DNA of 62,496 nucleotides. Source: an uncultured Fidelibacterota bacterium (GTDB lineage Bacteria; Fidelibacterota; Marinisomatia; Marinisomatales; TCS55). How positions within the stretch are numbered: position 1 is the first letter of the stretch; each line of letters begins with the position of its first letter. The position numbers and the translations under genes were made by a program. The notes beneath the pieces are model-generated. The model did not search any database. It worked only from the letters and a program-made list of their open reading frames with translations, and was not told where the DNA came from. The stretch spans positions 1 to 62,496 of the forward strand of contig CACHMU010000005.1 of NCBI GenBank assembly GCA_902581045.1, in the 5' to 3' direction. Shown here in pieces: positions 8,283-17,778 of this stretch.

Positions 8283-10496
8283 ATGTCTACTTTCAATCGT
8301 GCAGAAATTATAGATAATAATTTTATCACTTTGTTGAAAAATGACAAGTTACCTAAGATAAATAAAAATATAAATTTATCTCGAGCAAACACTACTTCTC
8401 CTGAGATAATTTCTATTTTTGAATCCCAAGTTTTAAGTAGGCATATGGATTTAAAAGCTCGTTTATTAAAAGATGAAGGCAAATGTTACTATACTATCGG
8501 GAGCTCAGGACATGAAGGTAATGCTGTCTTTGGAAAGATATTCCCGTATACAGATACCGCCTTTTTACATTATAGAAGTGCTCCATTTTTTATTGAAAGA
8601 TCAAAGCAAATAAATGGTACAACTCCAATTTATGATATGGCACTTTCGTTTGTGGCTTCTTCTGATGATCCTATAAGTGGAGGGCGACATAAAGTTATAG
8701 GGAGCAAATTATTAAATATTCCCCCTCAAACAAGCACGATTGCAAGTCATCTGCCTAAATCAGTTGGAATGGCATTCTCAATTGATCGCGCAAAAGACTT
8801 AAATATTTCAGATCAGAGAGCAAAATCAAGTAGTATTGTATTATGTAGTTTTGGAGATGCTAGTGTTAACCATGCTACAGCACTAAGTGCTTTTAATACT
8901 GCAAGTTGGATTACTAGTAGAGGAGGACATGTGCCAATCATATTTATCTGTGAAGATAATGGGTTAGGTATTTCAGTAAAAACAGGAGATAATTGGATAG
9001 AAGATAACTTTAAATCAAAGCCCGGGATTAATTATATAAAAATGGATGGATTAAATATTCTTGATCTTATTACTAATTCAAAAAAGGCTGAAAAAGCATG
9101 TAGAATTAATCGATCACCAATCTTTTTACATATGAAAACAGTTCGTTTAATGGGACATGCTGGATCAGATATAGAGCTTGGATATAGAGAATTACAAGAT
9201 GTTGAAGCGAATGAATTTAATGATCCACTTCTGCACTCAGCTCGGATTATAATAGAAAATAAATGTTTACCAAAAGAAGATGTTTTGAAGCTTTATGAAT
9301 TATCTAGAGATAGAGTAAATCATGTTTTTAATGAATCTACAAAACGTCCAAAATTGGTAACGAACAATGAAGTAATGTCGTCAATCACAGCTAATGACTA
9401 TTCCTCTAAAGCACCAAAACATCCATTATTAAAATTTAGAAAAAAAATGTTTGGTAAAGAATATAATAGGCTTGCTCAGCCACAGCATATGGCAAAGCTA
9501 ATTAATTATGCGCTATCTGATATAATGCTTCAGTATAAAAATACATTGATTTTTGGTGAGGATGTTGCTGAAAAAGGGGGAGTGTATAATGTTACAGCTG
9601 ATTTACAAAAACGATTTGGACCTAGACGAGTTTTTGATAGTCCTTTAGATGAGACGTCAATTATTGGTTTTGGTGCTGGATTTGCACAAAATGGCTTTAT
9701 TCCAATTCCAGAAATTCAGTTTTTGGCTTATTTCCATAATGCGGAAGATCAATTAAGAGGTGAAATAGCAACTCTACCCTTCTTCTCGAAGGGACAATTC
9801 ACAAACCCACTTGTATTGCGGATACCAGGCTTAGGATATCAAAAAGGCTTTGGGGGACACTACCATAATGATAATTCTTTGACCGTATTTAGAGATATTC
9901 CAGGTATAATCTTGGCGGTACCATCTAATGGTTATGATGCAGTTAAAATGCTTAGGACTGCTGTTCGTGAAGCATATGAAAATGGACGTGTTATCATATT
10001 TATTGAACCAATTGCACTTTATATGACCAAAAACTTGCATATGAAAAAAGATGGTAAATGGAATTTTAGATATCCTAACCCGAAAGAAGAAATTCCCTTA
10101 GGTGAAATTGCTGAATATGGTGAAGGAAGTTCTCTAACAATTATTTCATATGGAAACGGATTGTTTTTGTCTTTGCAGGCTCAAAAAGAAATTGAGCGCA
10201 AAATTAAAAAGAAAACCAAAGTAATTGACTTGAGATGGCTTTCCGATATTGATATATCAAAACTCTTCAAATCTATTGGTAAATGTCAAAATATTTTATT
10301 GGTTGATGAGTGTCGTCAAAAGGGGTGTTATTTAGAAGGTCTATATGCTTCTTTAGCAAACGAATCAAAAATACCTTTAAAGATTAAACTACATGCAGCT
10401 GATGACTCCTTTATATCTATTGGTAAAGCATCAAATGTGACGCTACCAAGTAAAGAATCAATAATTAAAAATGCCTTAGAGCTGCTTAATGAGTAA
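8283..10496 (+). CDS. Fused alpha/beta 2-oxoacid dehydrogenase E1 (branched-chain type)
   Basis: Thiamine-diphosphate E1 component of a 2-oxoacid dehydrogenase complex, with alpha and beta subunits in one 737-residue chain. The alpha half (about 1-370) has the TPP motif CSFGDASVNHATALSAFN and ICEDNGLGIS. The beta half (about 395-737) starts LINYALSDIMLQYKNTLIFG and carries FGEDVAEKGGVY and LDETSIIGFGAGFAQNG, which resemble the beta subunit of branched-chain 2-oxoisovalerate dehydrogenase. No E2 or E3 gene lies nearby. Its stop overlaps the next gene by 8 bases, implying translational coupling. Exact substrate (branched-chain 2-oxoacids versus pyruvate) is inferred. Confidence 0.85.
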   Translation: MSTFNRAEIIDNNFITLLKNDKLPKINKNINLSRANTTSPEIISIFESQVLSRHMDLKARLLKDEGKCYYTIGSSGHEGNAVFGKIFPYTDTAFLHYRSAPFFIERSKQINGTTPIYDMALSFVASSDDPISGGRHKVIGSKLLNIPPQTSTIASHLPKSVGMAFSIDRAKDLNISDQRAKSSSIVLCSFGDASVNHATALSAFNTASWITSRGGHVPIIFICEDNGLGISVKTGDNWIEDNFKSKPGINYIKMDGLNILDLITNSKKAEKACRINRSPIFLHMKTVRLMGHAGSDIELGYRELQDVEANEFNDPLLHSARIIIENKCLPKEDVLKLYELSRDRVNHVFNESTKRPKLVTNNEVMSSITANDYSSKAPKHPLLKFRKKMFGKEYNRLAQPQHMAKLINYALSDIMLQYKNTLIFGEDVAEKGGVYNVTADLQKRFGPRRVFDSPLDETSIIGFGAGFAQNGFIPIPEIQFLAYFHNAEDQLRGEIATLPFFSKGQFTNPLVLRIPGLGYQKGFGGHYHNDNSLTVFRDIPGIILAVPSNGYDAVKMLRTAVREAYENGRVIIFIEPIALYMTKNLHMKKDGKWNFRYPNPKEEIPLGEIAEYGEGSSLTIISYGNGLFLSLQAQKEIERKIKKKTKVIDLRWLSDIDISKLFKSIGKCQNILLVDECRQKGCYLEGLYASLANESKIPLKIKLHAADDSFISIGKASNVTLPSKESIIKNALELLNE

Positions 10497-11505
10497 AGAA
10501 CGGTTAGTGCTTATTTGTCCAGGTAGAGGTTCTTATACAAGAGAAACATCCAACTACTTAGTTAATAGTAATGAAGAGTTCAATTCTTTTATACAATGGA
10601 TTGATGAACAGCGCAAAATTTCAGGACGTATTTCAATAAAAGAGCTAGACTCGAAACCATTTAAAATGAAAACTCATATGCCTGGTGAAAATGCATCGCC
10701 ATTGATTTATACATCTACTCTAAATGATTTTTTATCAATTGATAAAGATAGTTATGAGATTGTTGCTATAACTGGGAATTCAATGGGTTGGTATACTGCT
10801 TTAGCCTTAGGAGGGGCAATATCGTTGCATGATGGATATCACTTAATTCAATTCATGGGCTCAATTATGGAGGAGGGTACTATTGGTGGACAAATTATTT
10901 ATCCAATTATAGATAAAGAATGGAAAATTGATTATAATTTAAAAGATAAAATTCTTTTTCTTGCTCAAAAGATGAAAGCATATATATCAATTTATTTAGG
11001 AGGATATATTGTTATTGGAGGTGAACAAATGGTTTTAGATAGATTATTAAAAAAATTACCAAAAAAAGAAAATTATCCTTTTCAACTGCCATTCCATGCT
11101 GCCTTTCATACACCGTTATTAGACCTAATTTCTGATAAAGCAAAAAAAACAATTCATAAATCAATTTTTTCTAAACCTTCAGTTCCATTAATAGATGGTT
11201 TTGGAAATCTATGGTCTCCTTTTAGCACTGATACTTCAGAATTGTATCAATATACTTTAAGTGATCAGATTACTTGTCCATATAATTTTTCTAAAGCTAT
11301 TACTGTTGCAATAAAAGAATTTTGTCCAGATAAATTAGTTCTATTAGGCCCAGGTAATACTCTAGGTGGGCCAGTGGGGCAAGTATTTATCCAAAATCAA
11401 TGGAATAGCATATATTCAAAAAAATCTTTCATTAAAACACAAAAAAAGAACCCTTATCTCATTTCAATGGGGATAAACGAACAACGTAAGTTGATTTCAA
11501 AATAA
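10489..11505 (+). CDS. Malonyl-CoA:ACP transacylase (FabD)-like acyltransferase
   Basis: The 338-residue protein has the outline of the FabD/acyltransferase alpha-beta hydrolase fold: an early LICPGRGS, a nucleophile elbow ITGNSMG with Ser98, and a downstream AFHTPLL with His206, matching the Ser-His dyad region of FabD (GHSxG and AFH). The elbow has Asn where FabD has His, so it is a divergent member. It overlaps the E1 fusion gene by 8 bases and looks translationally coupled to it. This is odd, because FabD normally sits with fatty-acid synthesis genes; a role in handling a branched acyl group is possible but unproven. Confidence 0.6.
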   Translation: MSKERLVLICPGRGSYTRETSNYLVNSNEEFNSFIQWIDEQRKISGRISIKELDSKPFKMKTHMPGENASPLIYTSTLNDFLSIDKDSYEIVAITGNSMGWYTALALGGAISLHDGYHLIQFMGSIMEEGTIGGQIIYPIIDKEWKIDYNLKDKILFLAQKMKAYISIYLGGYIVIGGEQMVLDRLLKKLPKKENYPFQLPFHAAFHTPLLDLISDKAKKTIHKSIFSKPSVPLIDGFGNLWSPFSTDTSELYQYTLSDQITCPYNFSKAITVAIKEFCPDKLVLLGPGNTLGGPVGQVFIQNQWNSIYSKKSFIKTQKKNPYLISMGINEQRKLISK

Positions 11506-11547
11506 ATAATAATAATCTGTAATTTTGATAATTAATTAAGGATAATA

Positions 11548-12717
11548 ATGAAAAACTTTGGACCTGATTATTATAATATTAGTGATTTTCTTACAGATGA
11601 AGAATTATTAATTCAGAAAACAGCATTTGATTTTGTTAAAACAGAATTTTTACCATTAATAAATGAACACTATGAAAAAGGAACTTTTCCTTTAGAGTTA
11701 ATTCCTAAATTGGGAGATTTAGGCCTTTTAGGCTCATCATTACCGCTAGAATCTGGTGGTGCAGGGGTTACTAATATTGCTTATGGTTTAATTCTTCATG
11801 AGCTTGAGCGAGGTGATTCTGGACTTAGATCTTTTGCGAGTGTACAGGGGGCGTTAGTAATGTATCCCATTCATGCGTTTGGCTCATCAGAGCAAAAAGT
11901 AAAATGGTTATCTGATTTAGGGAAGGGTATCAAAATCGGATGTTTTGGTCTAACTGAATCAAATTTTGGTTCAAATCCAGGTGGAATGGCAACGACTTGT
12001 AAAAGAGATGGAAATGAATGGATAATCAATGGTAGTAAAATGTGGATAACAAATGGTTCCATTGCAGATGTAGCTATTATATGGGCAAAAGATGAAAAAG
12101 GAGTTATTCGAGGTTTTCTATTAGAAAAAGGAATGAAAGGTTTTACCTCAAGTGATATTCATGGAAAATTAAGTTTACGTGCATCAATAACATCAGAATT
12201 ATCAATGGTAGATGTTCGAGTACCAGATAGTTCAAGATTGCCAAATATTGAAGGTCTAAAAGGTCCCTTAAGTTGTTTAACACAGGCGAGATATGGAATT
12301 GCTTGGGGTATGTTAGGGGCAGCTGCAGATTGTTATAATACGGCACTAGAATATGCGAAAGAAAGAAAACAATTTTCAAAACCGATTGCAGCATATCAAT
12401 TAACACAAGCAAAGTTAGCAGAGATGCTGACAAGAATTACTGAAGCTCAATTAATGGTTTATAGGTTAGGCCAGTTAAAAGATCAAGGTAAAATGACATT
12501 TCAGCAGGTCTCTATGGCTAAGAGGAATAATTGTGTCATAGCAAGAGATATTGCTAGAATTTCCCGAGAGATATTAGGAGGGAATGGTATAACCATTGAT
12601 TATTCACCAATCAGGCATATGGCTAATATTGAATCAGTTTATACCTATGAAGGAACTCATGAAATGCATACTCTAATAATTGGAGAAGATGCCACTGGAT
12701 TTCCATCTTACGATTAA
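11548..12717 (+). CDS. gcdH: Glutaryl-CoA dehydrogenase (acyl-CoA dehydrogenase family)
   Basis: FAD enzyme that oxidises and decarboxylates glutaryl-CoA to crotonyl-CoA in lysine and tryptophan breakdown. The 389 residues contain GLTESNFGSNPGGM in the flavin region and KMWITNGS. The C-terminal YTYEGTHEMHTLIIG is the glutaryl-CoA dehydrogenase version of the family motif, with the catalytic base near Glu368. RNNCVIARDIARISREILGG is also typical of this subgroup. The start ATG follows an AAGGATAAT ribosome-binding region. Electrons would go to EtfAB, encoded at 34552-36285. Confidence 0.88.
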   Translation: MKNFGPDYYNISDFLTDEELLIQKTAFDFVKTEFLPLINEHYEKGTFPLELIPKLGDLGLLGSSLPLESGGAGVTNIAYGLILHELERGDSGLRSFASVQGALVMYPIHAFGSSEQKVKWLSDLGKGIKIGCFGLTESNFGSNPGGMATTCKRDGNEWIINGSKMWITNGSIADVAIIWAKDEKGVIRGFLLEKGMKGFTSSDIHGKLSLRASITSELSMVDVRVPDSSRLPNIEGLKGPLSCLTQARYGIAWGMLGAAADCYNTALEYAKERKQFSKPIAAYQLTQAKLAEMLTRITEAQLMVYRLGQLKDQGKMTFQQVSMAKRNNCVIARDIARISREILGGNGITIDYSPIRHMANIESVYTYEGTHEMHTLIIGEDATGFPSYD

Positions 12718-12726
12718 TTATAATCG

Positions 12727-13893
12727 ATGTTTGAAGCTATAACGAATAAGTTTGTTCCAGAACAGCGGGACTCAAGTAAATATTATAGAAATAAAATAGG
12801 TATTTTCCAGGGATGGGTCTCAGCTTCAGTCAATTTACTATTATTTTTATTTAAGCTATTCATTGGATTAATAACTGGTGCTGTCAGTCTTATAGCTGAT
12901 GCCATACATACTCTATCAGATGTCATTACTTCACTTATTGTTATCTGGGGATTTAATCAGGCAAAAAAGCCAGCAGACGTACGTCACCCTTATGGGCATG
13001 GTAGAGCAGAATATATTGCTACATTAATTATTTCAATATTGCTTTGTGTTGCAGGAATTGAATTTATCGAAACTGCCATAGATCGTATACAAAACCCAAT
13101 ATTAATTAAATCTGATTTATGGATGGTAATTGTTCTTGGATTAACAATCATAATAAAAGAAATCACGGCTCGGTATGCTAAATTTCTTTCATCAAAAATA
13201 GCATCTGGTCTTCTTCATGCAGATGCTTGGCACCATAGAACAGATGCAATTTCCAGTTTCTTAGTAATGATCGCTTTAATTGCTGGAAACTATGGCTATC
13301 CATCTATTGATGGATGGGTAGGTTTGTTTGTTGCATTAATTTTAATTTATACTGGCTTCGATATTGCTAGGGATTCTATCGATGATTTAATTGGCACACC
13401 TCCTGATCCCTCTGAATTAGAAAATATAAGAGAAGTTGTTATTGGTGTCCCAGGCTCATTAGGTGTTCATGATATTTCGGTACATAGTTATGGTAATGAG
13501 AAATTCGTAAGTGTTCACGCCGAGATTAATGCAAAGAAAACAGCTGCAGAAGCACACGATATTTCTGAAGAGATCGAATCACGGTTAAAAAAAACGATGG
13601 GAGTTGAGCCAACAGTTCATCTTGATCCAGTTTATCCAAATAATCCCATGGTAAAAGAAATAAAGCATTTACTAACAAAAAAATATAACAATGATAATAG
13701 AATTACTGATTTTCATGATGTAAGAGTAGTGAATACTGAAAATCATCGAGTAATTCTATTTGGAATTAATGTTAGCCTTGAATTAAATAGAAAAGAGATT
13801 ATTCTTTACCAAGATGAGCTCACTAATTATCTAAAAGAAAATTTTAACAATTATGAGATAAATATTAAAATTTCTCAGCCCCATCAATTTTAA
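12727..13893 (+). CDS. Cation diffusion facilitator (CDF) metal efflux transporter
   Basis: Inner-membrane proton/divalent-cation antiporter (Zn2+, Mn2+, Fe2+ or Cd2+). Two transmembrane metal-site motifs are present: D58/H61/D65 in LIADAIHTLSD and D166/H169/D173 in LHADAWHHRTD. Because helix 2 has the HxxxD form as well as helix 5, zinc or a broad metal range is likely. About six hydrophobic segments are followed by a cytoplasmic domain (about 220-388) longer than a single CDF tail. It follows the dehydrogenase gene by 9 bases. Its stop is immediately adjacent to that of convergent birA. Confidence 0.9.
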   Translation: MFEAITNKFVPEQRDSSKYYRNKIGIFQGWVSASVNLLLFLFKLFIGLITGAVSLIADAIHTLSDVITSLIVIWGFNQAKKPADVRHPYGHGRAEYIATLIISILLCVAGIEFIETAIDRIQNPILIKSDLWMVIVLGLTIIIKEITARYAKFLSSKIASGLLHADAWHHRTDAISSFLVMIALIAGNYGYPSIDGWVGLFVALILIYTGFDIARDSIDDLIGTPPDPSELENIREVVIGVPGSLGVHDISVHSYGNEKFVSVHAEINAKKTAAEAHDISEEIESRLKKTMGVEPTVHLDPVYPNNPMVKEIKHLLTKKYNNDNRITDFHDVRVVNTENHRVILFGINVSLELNRKEIILYQDELTNYLKENFNNYEINIKISQPHQF

Positions 13894-14661
13894 TTATATA
13901 ATTTCCTGATTAATAACTTCAATATCTGATCCATCTATATTTAATATAGCAGATCCAGTCTCTCCAAGACCTTTAAATTCACCTTTCATTTTTTTTGAAC
14001 CTTGATAAAATTCAATTTCTTTATTTATATGGCAACAAGAAGATTCCCAATTATTACGAACGAAATCTATATTTTTAGGAAATTCATCAATTATAGGCTC
14101 CATTTGATTCAAGATTTCAGCTAATATTCTTTCTCTTTGATATAATTCCCCTGATTTTGAATATAATGATGTCGCTGAATTTTGAATTGATTGATTTAGT
14201 TCCTTGATTGATTCATTTATATTCAATCCAATTCCTATAACGATCTTTTTTAGAGAATTTCCTATTATTTTAGATTCACAAAGAATTCCCCCCAGTTTTT
14301 TATTATCTAAAATGAGGTCATTAGGCCATTTTAAAACAATATTTATATTAAAATTAGAGAGAGCTTTTTTAATAGATATACTGGAGATTAAAGGAATCCA
14401 TGCAATTAGTTCAGCAGGGATTGTTTTATTTATTAAAATAGAAAATGTTAGGCTTTTATTTGGTGTTGATAACCAGTCTCTATTATTTCTACCTTTACCT
14501 TTGTATTGATTATCTGTAATAACAATGGCGCCCGATTGAGCGCCATTGTTATTCAAATCCCAAGCTTCTTTATTTGTTGAGCTTAATCTTGTATAATATT
14601 CAATTTGCTGTCCTAATCTCTTGGTTTTCAGATTGGCCTGGACCAAGTTTGCAAACAGCAT
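13894..14661 (-). CDS. birA: Biotin-[acetyl-CoA-carboxylase] ligase
   Basis: Attaches biotin to carboxylase carrier domains via biotinyl-AMP. The 255-residue protein is the catalytic module without the N-terminal DNA-binding domain, so it is a class I ligase and not a repressor. The biotin/ATP loop is KGKGRNNR (54-61), a variant of GRGRRGR, followed by WLSTPNKSLTFS, KWPNDLILD (111-119) and KLGGILCE. It is encoded 6 bases after the LysM lipoprotein on the same strand. It is functionally connected to the acyl-CoA carboxylase at 25331-26953, which needs a biotinylated partner. Confidence 0.9.
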   Translation of the reverse strand: MLFANLVQANLKTKRLGQQIEYYTRLSSTNKEAWDLNNNGAQSGAIVITDNQYKGKGRNNRDWLSTPNKSLTFSILINKTIPAELIAWIPLISSISIKKALSNFNINIVLKWPNDLILDNKKLGGILCESKIIGNSLKKIVIGIGLNINESIKELNQSIQNSATSLYSKSGELYQRERILAEILNQMEPIIDEFPKNIDFVRNNWESSCCHINKEIEFYQGSKKMKGEFKGLGETGSAILNIDGSDIEVINQEII

Positions 14662-14667
14662 AATCTT

Positions 14668-15327
14668 TTATGAGTTAGGGTCCAGTTTTTCTCTAAGCTT
14701 TAAAGTCATACCAGGATCTAAGATACCTGCATTGGATTTTATTTGTTCTTCATTATCCCATAGAAGAATAATCCAAGATTTAGAATCACCATATTGCTTC
14801 CCAGCTATATTCCAGAGATTATCTCCATTCTGGACTATATAATCAAAATATTCAGGTTCAGCTGTTTTAGCATTTAGACGTTCTTTTTGAAGATTAAGAA
14901 AATTGTAAGGATAGATTCTATTTGGATTCTCACCTATATCTTCTTTATTCCACTCATAGATATATCTCCATAACTTAAAATCACCATATTCTTTTTTTGC
15001 AATTTTAATTAAAAAGTCACCTGGTTCAATCATGTATTTTTCCCATGCAAAATCTTCATAAAGAATAGGCTCAACTTTAAGTTCATCCTTAATTTCTTCT
15101 ACGATCTCTTTTTTTACGTCTGGTGCTGCTGGTCCAGAATCAGGTATATCACTATTTTCTACTTCTTCTGATGCAAATGTAACTTCTGGAGTCTCAGGCA
15201 ATTCAGCGCGATTTGACTCATCTCTATTATTTGCATCTTCAGAATCCTGTAGATTTAGTGGGGGCGCTGATTGTGAAGCACATGACATAATGAAAAAAGA
15301 TAGAAAAAGTAGATTCATTTTTTTCAT
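14668..15327 (-). CDS. LysM-domain lipoprotein
   Basis: A 219-residue envelope protein. The N-terminus is a short lipoprotein signal (lipidation Cys16 in FFIMSCASQ), then a low-complexity acidic linker (about 20-90). Two LysM-like peptidoglycan-binding units follow: 98-147 (MIEPGDFLIKIAKKEYGD) and 162-211 (YIVQNGDNLWNIAGKQYGD). The start has a strong GGGAGG ribosome-binding site. It sits between birA and the mutase gene. A periplasmic peptidoglycan-anchoring role is likely; no enzymatic domain is seen. Confidence 0.85.
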   Translation of the reverse strand: MKKMNLLFLSFFIMSCASQSAPPLNLQDSEDANNRDESNRAELPETPEVTFASEEVENSDIPDSGPAAPDVKKEIVEEIKDELKVEPILYEDFAWEKYMIEPGDFLIKIAKKEYGDFKLWRYIYEWNKEDIGENPNRIYPYNFLNLQKERLNAKTAEPEYFDYIVQNGDNLWNIAGKQYGDSKSWIILLWDNEEQIKSNAGILDPGMTLKLREKLDPNS

Positions 15328-15453
15328 AATACCTCCCTCAAAACATTAAAATTCGTTTTATATATATGTTTAACCAACAAAATTAATAATAGTTCAATAA
15401 ATAAATTGTCTTGTATTCGTAAGAAAGTAACAATAATAATGTCAATAATTCAA

Positions 15454-16950
15454 TTATCTTTGATCAAATTCCCCGAAACATTTTCGCAGGCTATCTGCAA
15501 TCTCACCTATTGTACATTGTGATCGAACTGCATTAATGATATGTGGCATTAAATTATCATTAGAGTTCGCGACATCATTAAGCTTACTTAATTTTGATTT
15601 AACATCATTATTATCTCTATTTTTTTTCAATTCATGAACTTTTTTAATTTGATCAGAAGTTAATTTTTCATCAATTTTTTGGAGATTTTCAATCTTTTTT
15701 TCTTCTTCTTTTTCAATAAAGCTATTTACACCAACTATTTTTTGTTTTTTATTATCGATTTTCTGTTGATATATATAAGCACTTTCAGCTATTTGATTTT
15801 GAATCCAACCTTTTTCAATAGCTTCGATTGACCCACCTAAGTTATCGACTTCATCTATTATAGCTTGTGTTTCTATTTCTAGTTGATCAGTTAGTTCCTC
15901 AATAACCTCACTTCCTGCCAAAGGATCTACAAAGTTTGTTATTCCTGATTCATGAGCGATAATTTGCTGGGTTCTAAGGGCTATAGTTGCAGAATGATCT
16001 GTTGGTAGAGCCAGTGCCTCATCAAATGAATTCGTATGCAATGATTGTGTACCACCTAAAACAGCTGATAATGCCTGCAATGTAGTTCTAACAATATTAT
16101 TTTCTGCTTGTTGTGCAGATAGAGTAGATCCACCCGTTTGGCAATGGAATCGACATTGCATTGCTTTTTCATTTTTTGCTCCAAATCTATTTTTCATGAT
16201 TTTTGCCCATAATCTTCTGGCTACTCTAAATTTGGCTATTTCTGTTAAAAGATCATTATGAGCATTAAAGAAAAAAGAGATATTTGGACCAAAATTATCT
16301 ATTTTTAATCCAGAATTAAGAGCGGCTTCTACATAAGCAATTGCATTGGAGAATGTGAAAGCTAATTCTTGGGCAGCAGTTGAGCCGGCTTCACGAATAT
16401 GATACCCGGATATTGAGATTGTATTCCATTTAGGAACATGATCAGAGCAGAATTCAAATATATCTGTTATAAGGCGAATAGATGGCTTAATAGGAAAAAT
16501 ATATGTTCCGCGTGCAATGTATTCTTTAAGGATATCATTTTGGATTGTTCCTTTAAGCTTATTTGATTTAATATTATTTTTTTCAGCTGTTACAATATAC
16601 ATGGCTAAAAGAATAGCTGCTGTTGAATTTATGGTCATTGATGTTGACACTTGATCCAATGAAATATTTTTAAATAATGTTTCCATATCTAAGATTGAAC
16701 TTATAGGTACGCCTACTTTACCTACTTCACCATTTGCCATTGAATGATCTGAGTCATACCCTATTTGAGTAGGTAGATCAAATGCAACTGATAATCCAGA
16801 AACACCCTTACTTAACAATAATTGATATCTTTCATTTGATTGTTTTGCTGAGGTGAATCCAGCATATTGACGCATAGTCCAAAGTTTTTTTTGGTACATA
16901 TTAGGATAGATACCTCTTGTAAAGGGATATTTACCAGCTTTTTCACTCAT
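15454..16950 (-). CDS. Methylmalonyl-CoA mutase, large (catalytic barrel) subunit without B12 domain
   Basis: Interconverts methylmalonyl-CoA and succinyl-CoA using adenosylcobalamin. The 498 residues cover only the substrate barrel: YPFTRGIYPNMY, TMRQYAGF (the Tyr favours methylmalonyl-CoA over isobutyryl-CoA mutase), VAFDLPTQIGYDSDH and GGTQSLHTNSFDEALALP. The C-terminal cobalamin domain with DxHxxG is absent, so a separate small subunit must be encoded outside the window, as in two-subunit mutases of archaea and many bacteria. A lysine/glutamate-rich coiled stretch near 395-465 is the family linker. It is encoded 14 bases after the DnaJ-like gene. Confidence 0.92.
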   Translation of the reverse strand: MSEKAGKYPFTRGIYPNMYQKKLWTMRQYAGFTSAKQSNERYQLLLSKGVSGLSVAFDLPTQIGYDSDHSMANGEVGKVGVPISSILDMETLFKNISLDQVSTSMTINSTAAILLAMYIVTAEKNNIKSNKLKGTIQNDILKEYIARGTYIFPIKPSIRLITDIFEFCSDHVPKWNTISISGYHIREAGSTAAQELAFTFSNAIAYVEAALNSGLKIDNFGPNISFFFNAHNDLLTEIAKFRVARRLWAKIMKNRFGAKNEKAMQCRFHCQTGGSTLSAQQAENNIVRTTLQALSAVLGGTQSLHTNSFDEALALPTDHSATIALRTQQIIAHESGITNFVDPLAGSEVIEELTDQLEIETQAIIDEVDNLGGSIEAIEKGWIQNQIAESAYIYQQKIDNKKQKIVGVNSFIEKEEEKKIENLQKIDEKLTSDQIKKVHELKKNRDNNDVKSKLSKLNDVANSNDNLMPHIINAVRSQCTIGEIADSLRKCFGEFDQR

Positions 16951-16964
16951 GATTTATTGAACCC

Positions 16965-17696
16965 TTATATTTTTCGTTCTTTTTTAATGCTTTGATATGC
17001 ATCATTTACTGATTTGAATTTTTCTTCTGCAATGTTCTTCAGTTCATCTCCTAGATGACTTACTTTGTCTGGGTGATATTTAATTGCCATTTTTCTATAG
17101 GCTTTTTTTACTTCGTCATCAGTTGAATTAGGATCAATTTCCAAAATATTATAATCGGAAAGAGTATCATGAACAAACATGGCTTTAATTGAATTAAAAT
17201 CATGTTTATTGATATTTAAATACCCACTTATAGTTCCGAGAAGATTGATTTCACTAGTATCTATTTGACCATCTGAATTTGAGAGTCCAAAAAGAATATG
17301 AACTAATTCTAATCTGCTTGGATGATCCATTGAGCGAACAATTTGTTTGCAAACATCTCGAAGAGGATAATCTTGTTTAATTATATCTTTAAACAAGATC
17401 ATAAAATTTCTCACTTCATTTTGAGAAAATTGTTTAGATAAAAAATTTTTAACAAAATTTAATTCTGATTTCAACATTTTATTATCTGCTTTCATTACAG
17501 CTCCAAATAGAACTAATAAGCATACAATAAAGTCACCTGGTTGTGTTTGTGGATATTGTCTTCTTTGATAACTTGAACCATAACTATTCATTGATTGGCC
17601 AGTAATTCCAGCCAATGAATAACCAACGATAGCTCCAATTGGTCCACCTAAAACCCAACCAAGGCCACCCCATAATATTTTTTTCCCGACGCTCAA
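16965..17696 (-). CDS. DjlA-like co-chaperone: TerB-like domain plus C-terminal J domain
   Basis: Predicted membrane-associated DnaK co-chaperone. Residues 8-30 form a glycine-rich hydrophobic segment (WGGLGWVLGGPIGAIVGYSL) as in DjlA proteins. Residues 55-170 look like a TerB helical domain. Residues 182-240 are a J domain with HPD at 208-210. The start is TTG at 17696, directly after an in-frame TAG; it is favoured because the glycine-rich N-terminus is conserved in this family and no ATG precedes residue 36. It is divergent from the gene at 17779 with only 82 bases between. Confidence 0.85.
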   Translation of the reverse strand: MSVGKKILWGGLGWVLGGPIGAIVGYSLAGITGQSMNSYGSSYQRRQYPQTQPGDFIVCLLVLFGAVMKADNKMLKSELNFVKNFLSKQFSQNEVRNFMILFKDIIKQDYPLRDVCKQIVRSMDHPSRLELVHILFGLSNSDGQIDTSEINLLGTISGYLNINKHDFNSIKAMFVHDTLSDYNILEIDPNSTDDEVKKAYRKMAIKYHPDKVSHLGDELKNIAEEKFKSVNDAYQSIKKERKI

Positions 17697-17778
17697 CTAA
17701 TTTTTCCTTTCATCCATTGAGAAGTTAACACAATTTTCAGTCCGATTAGAACGTTGAACAATTAACATTAGTATCAAT

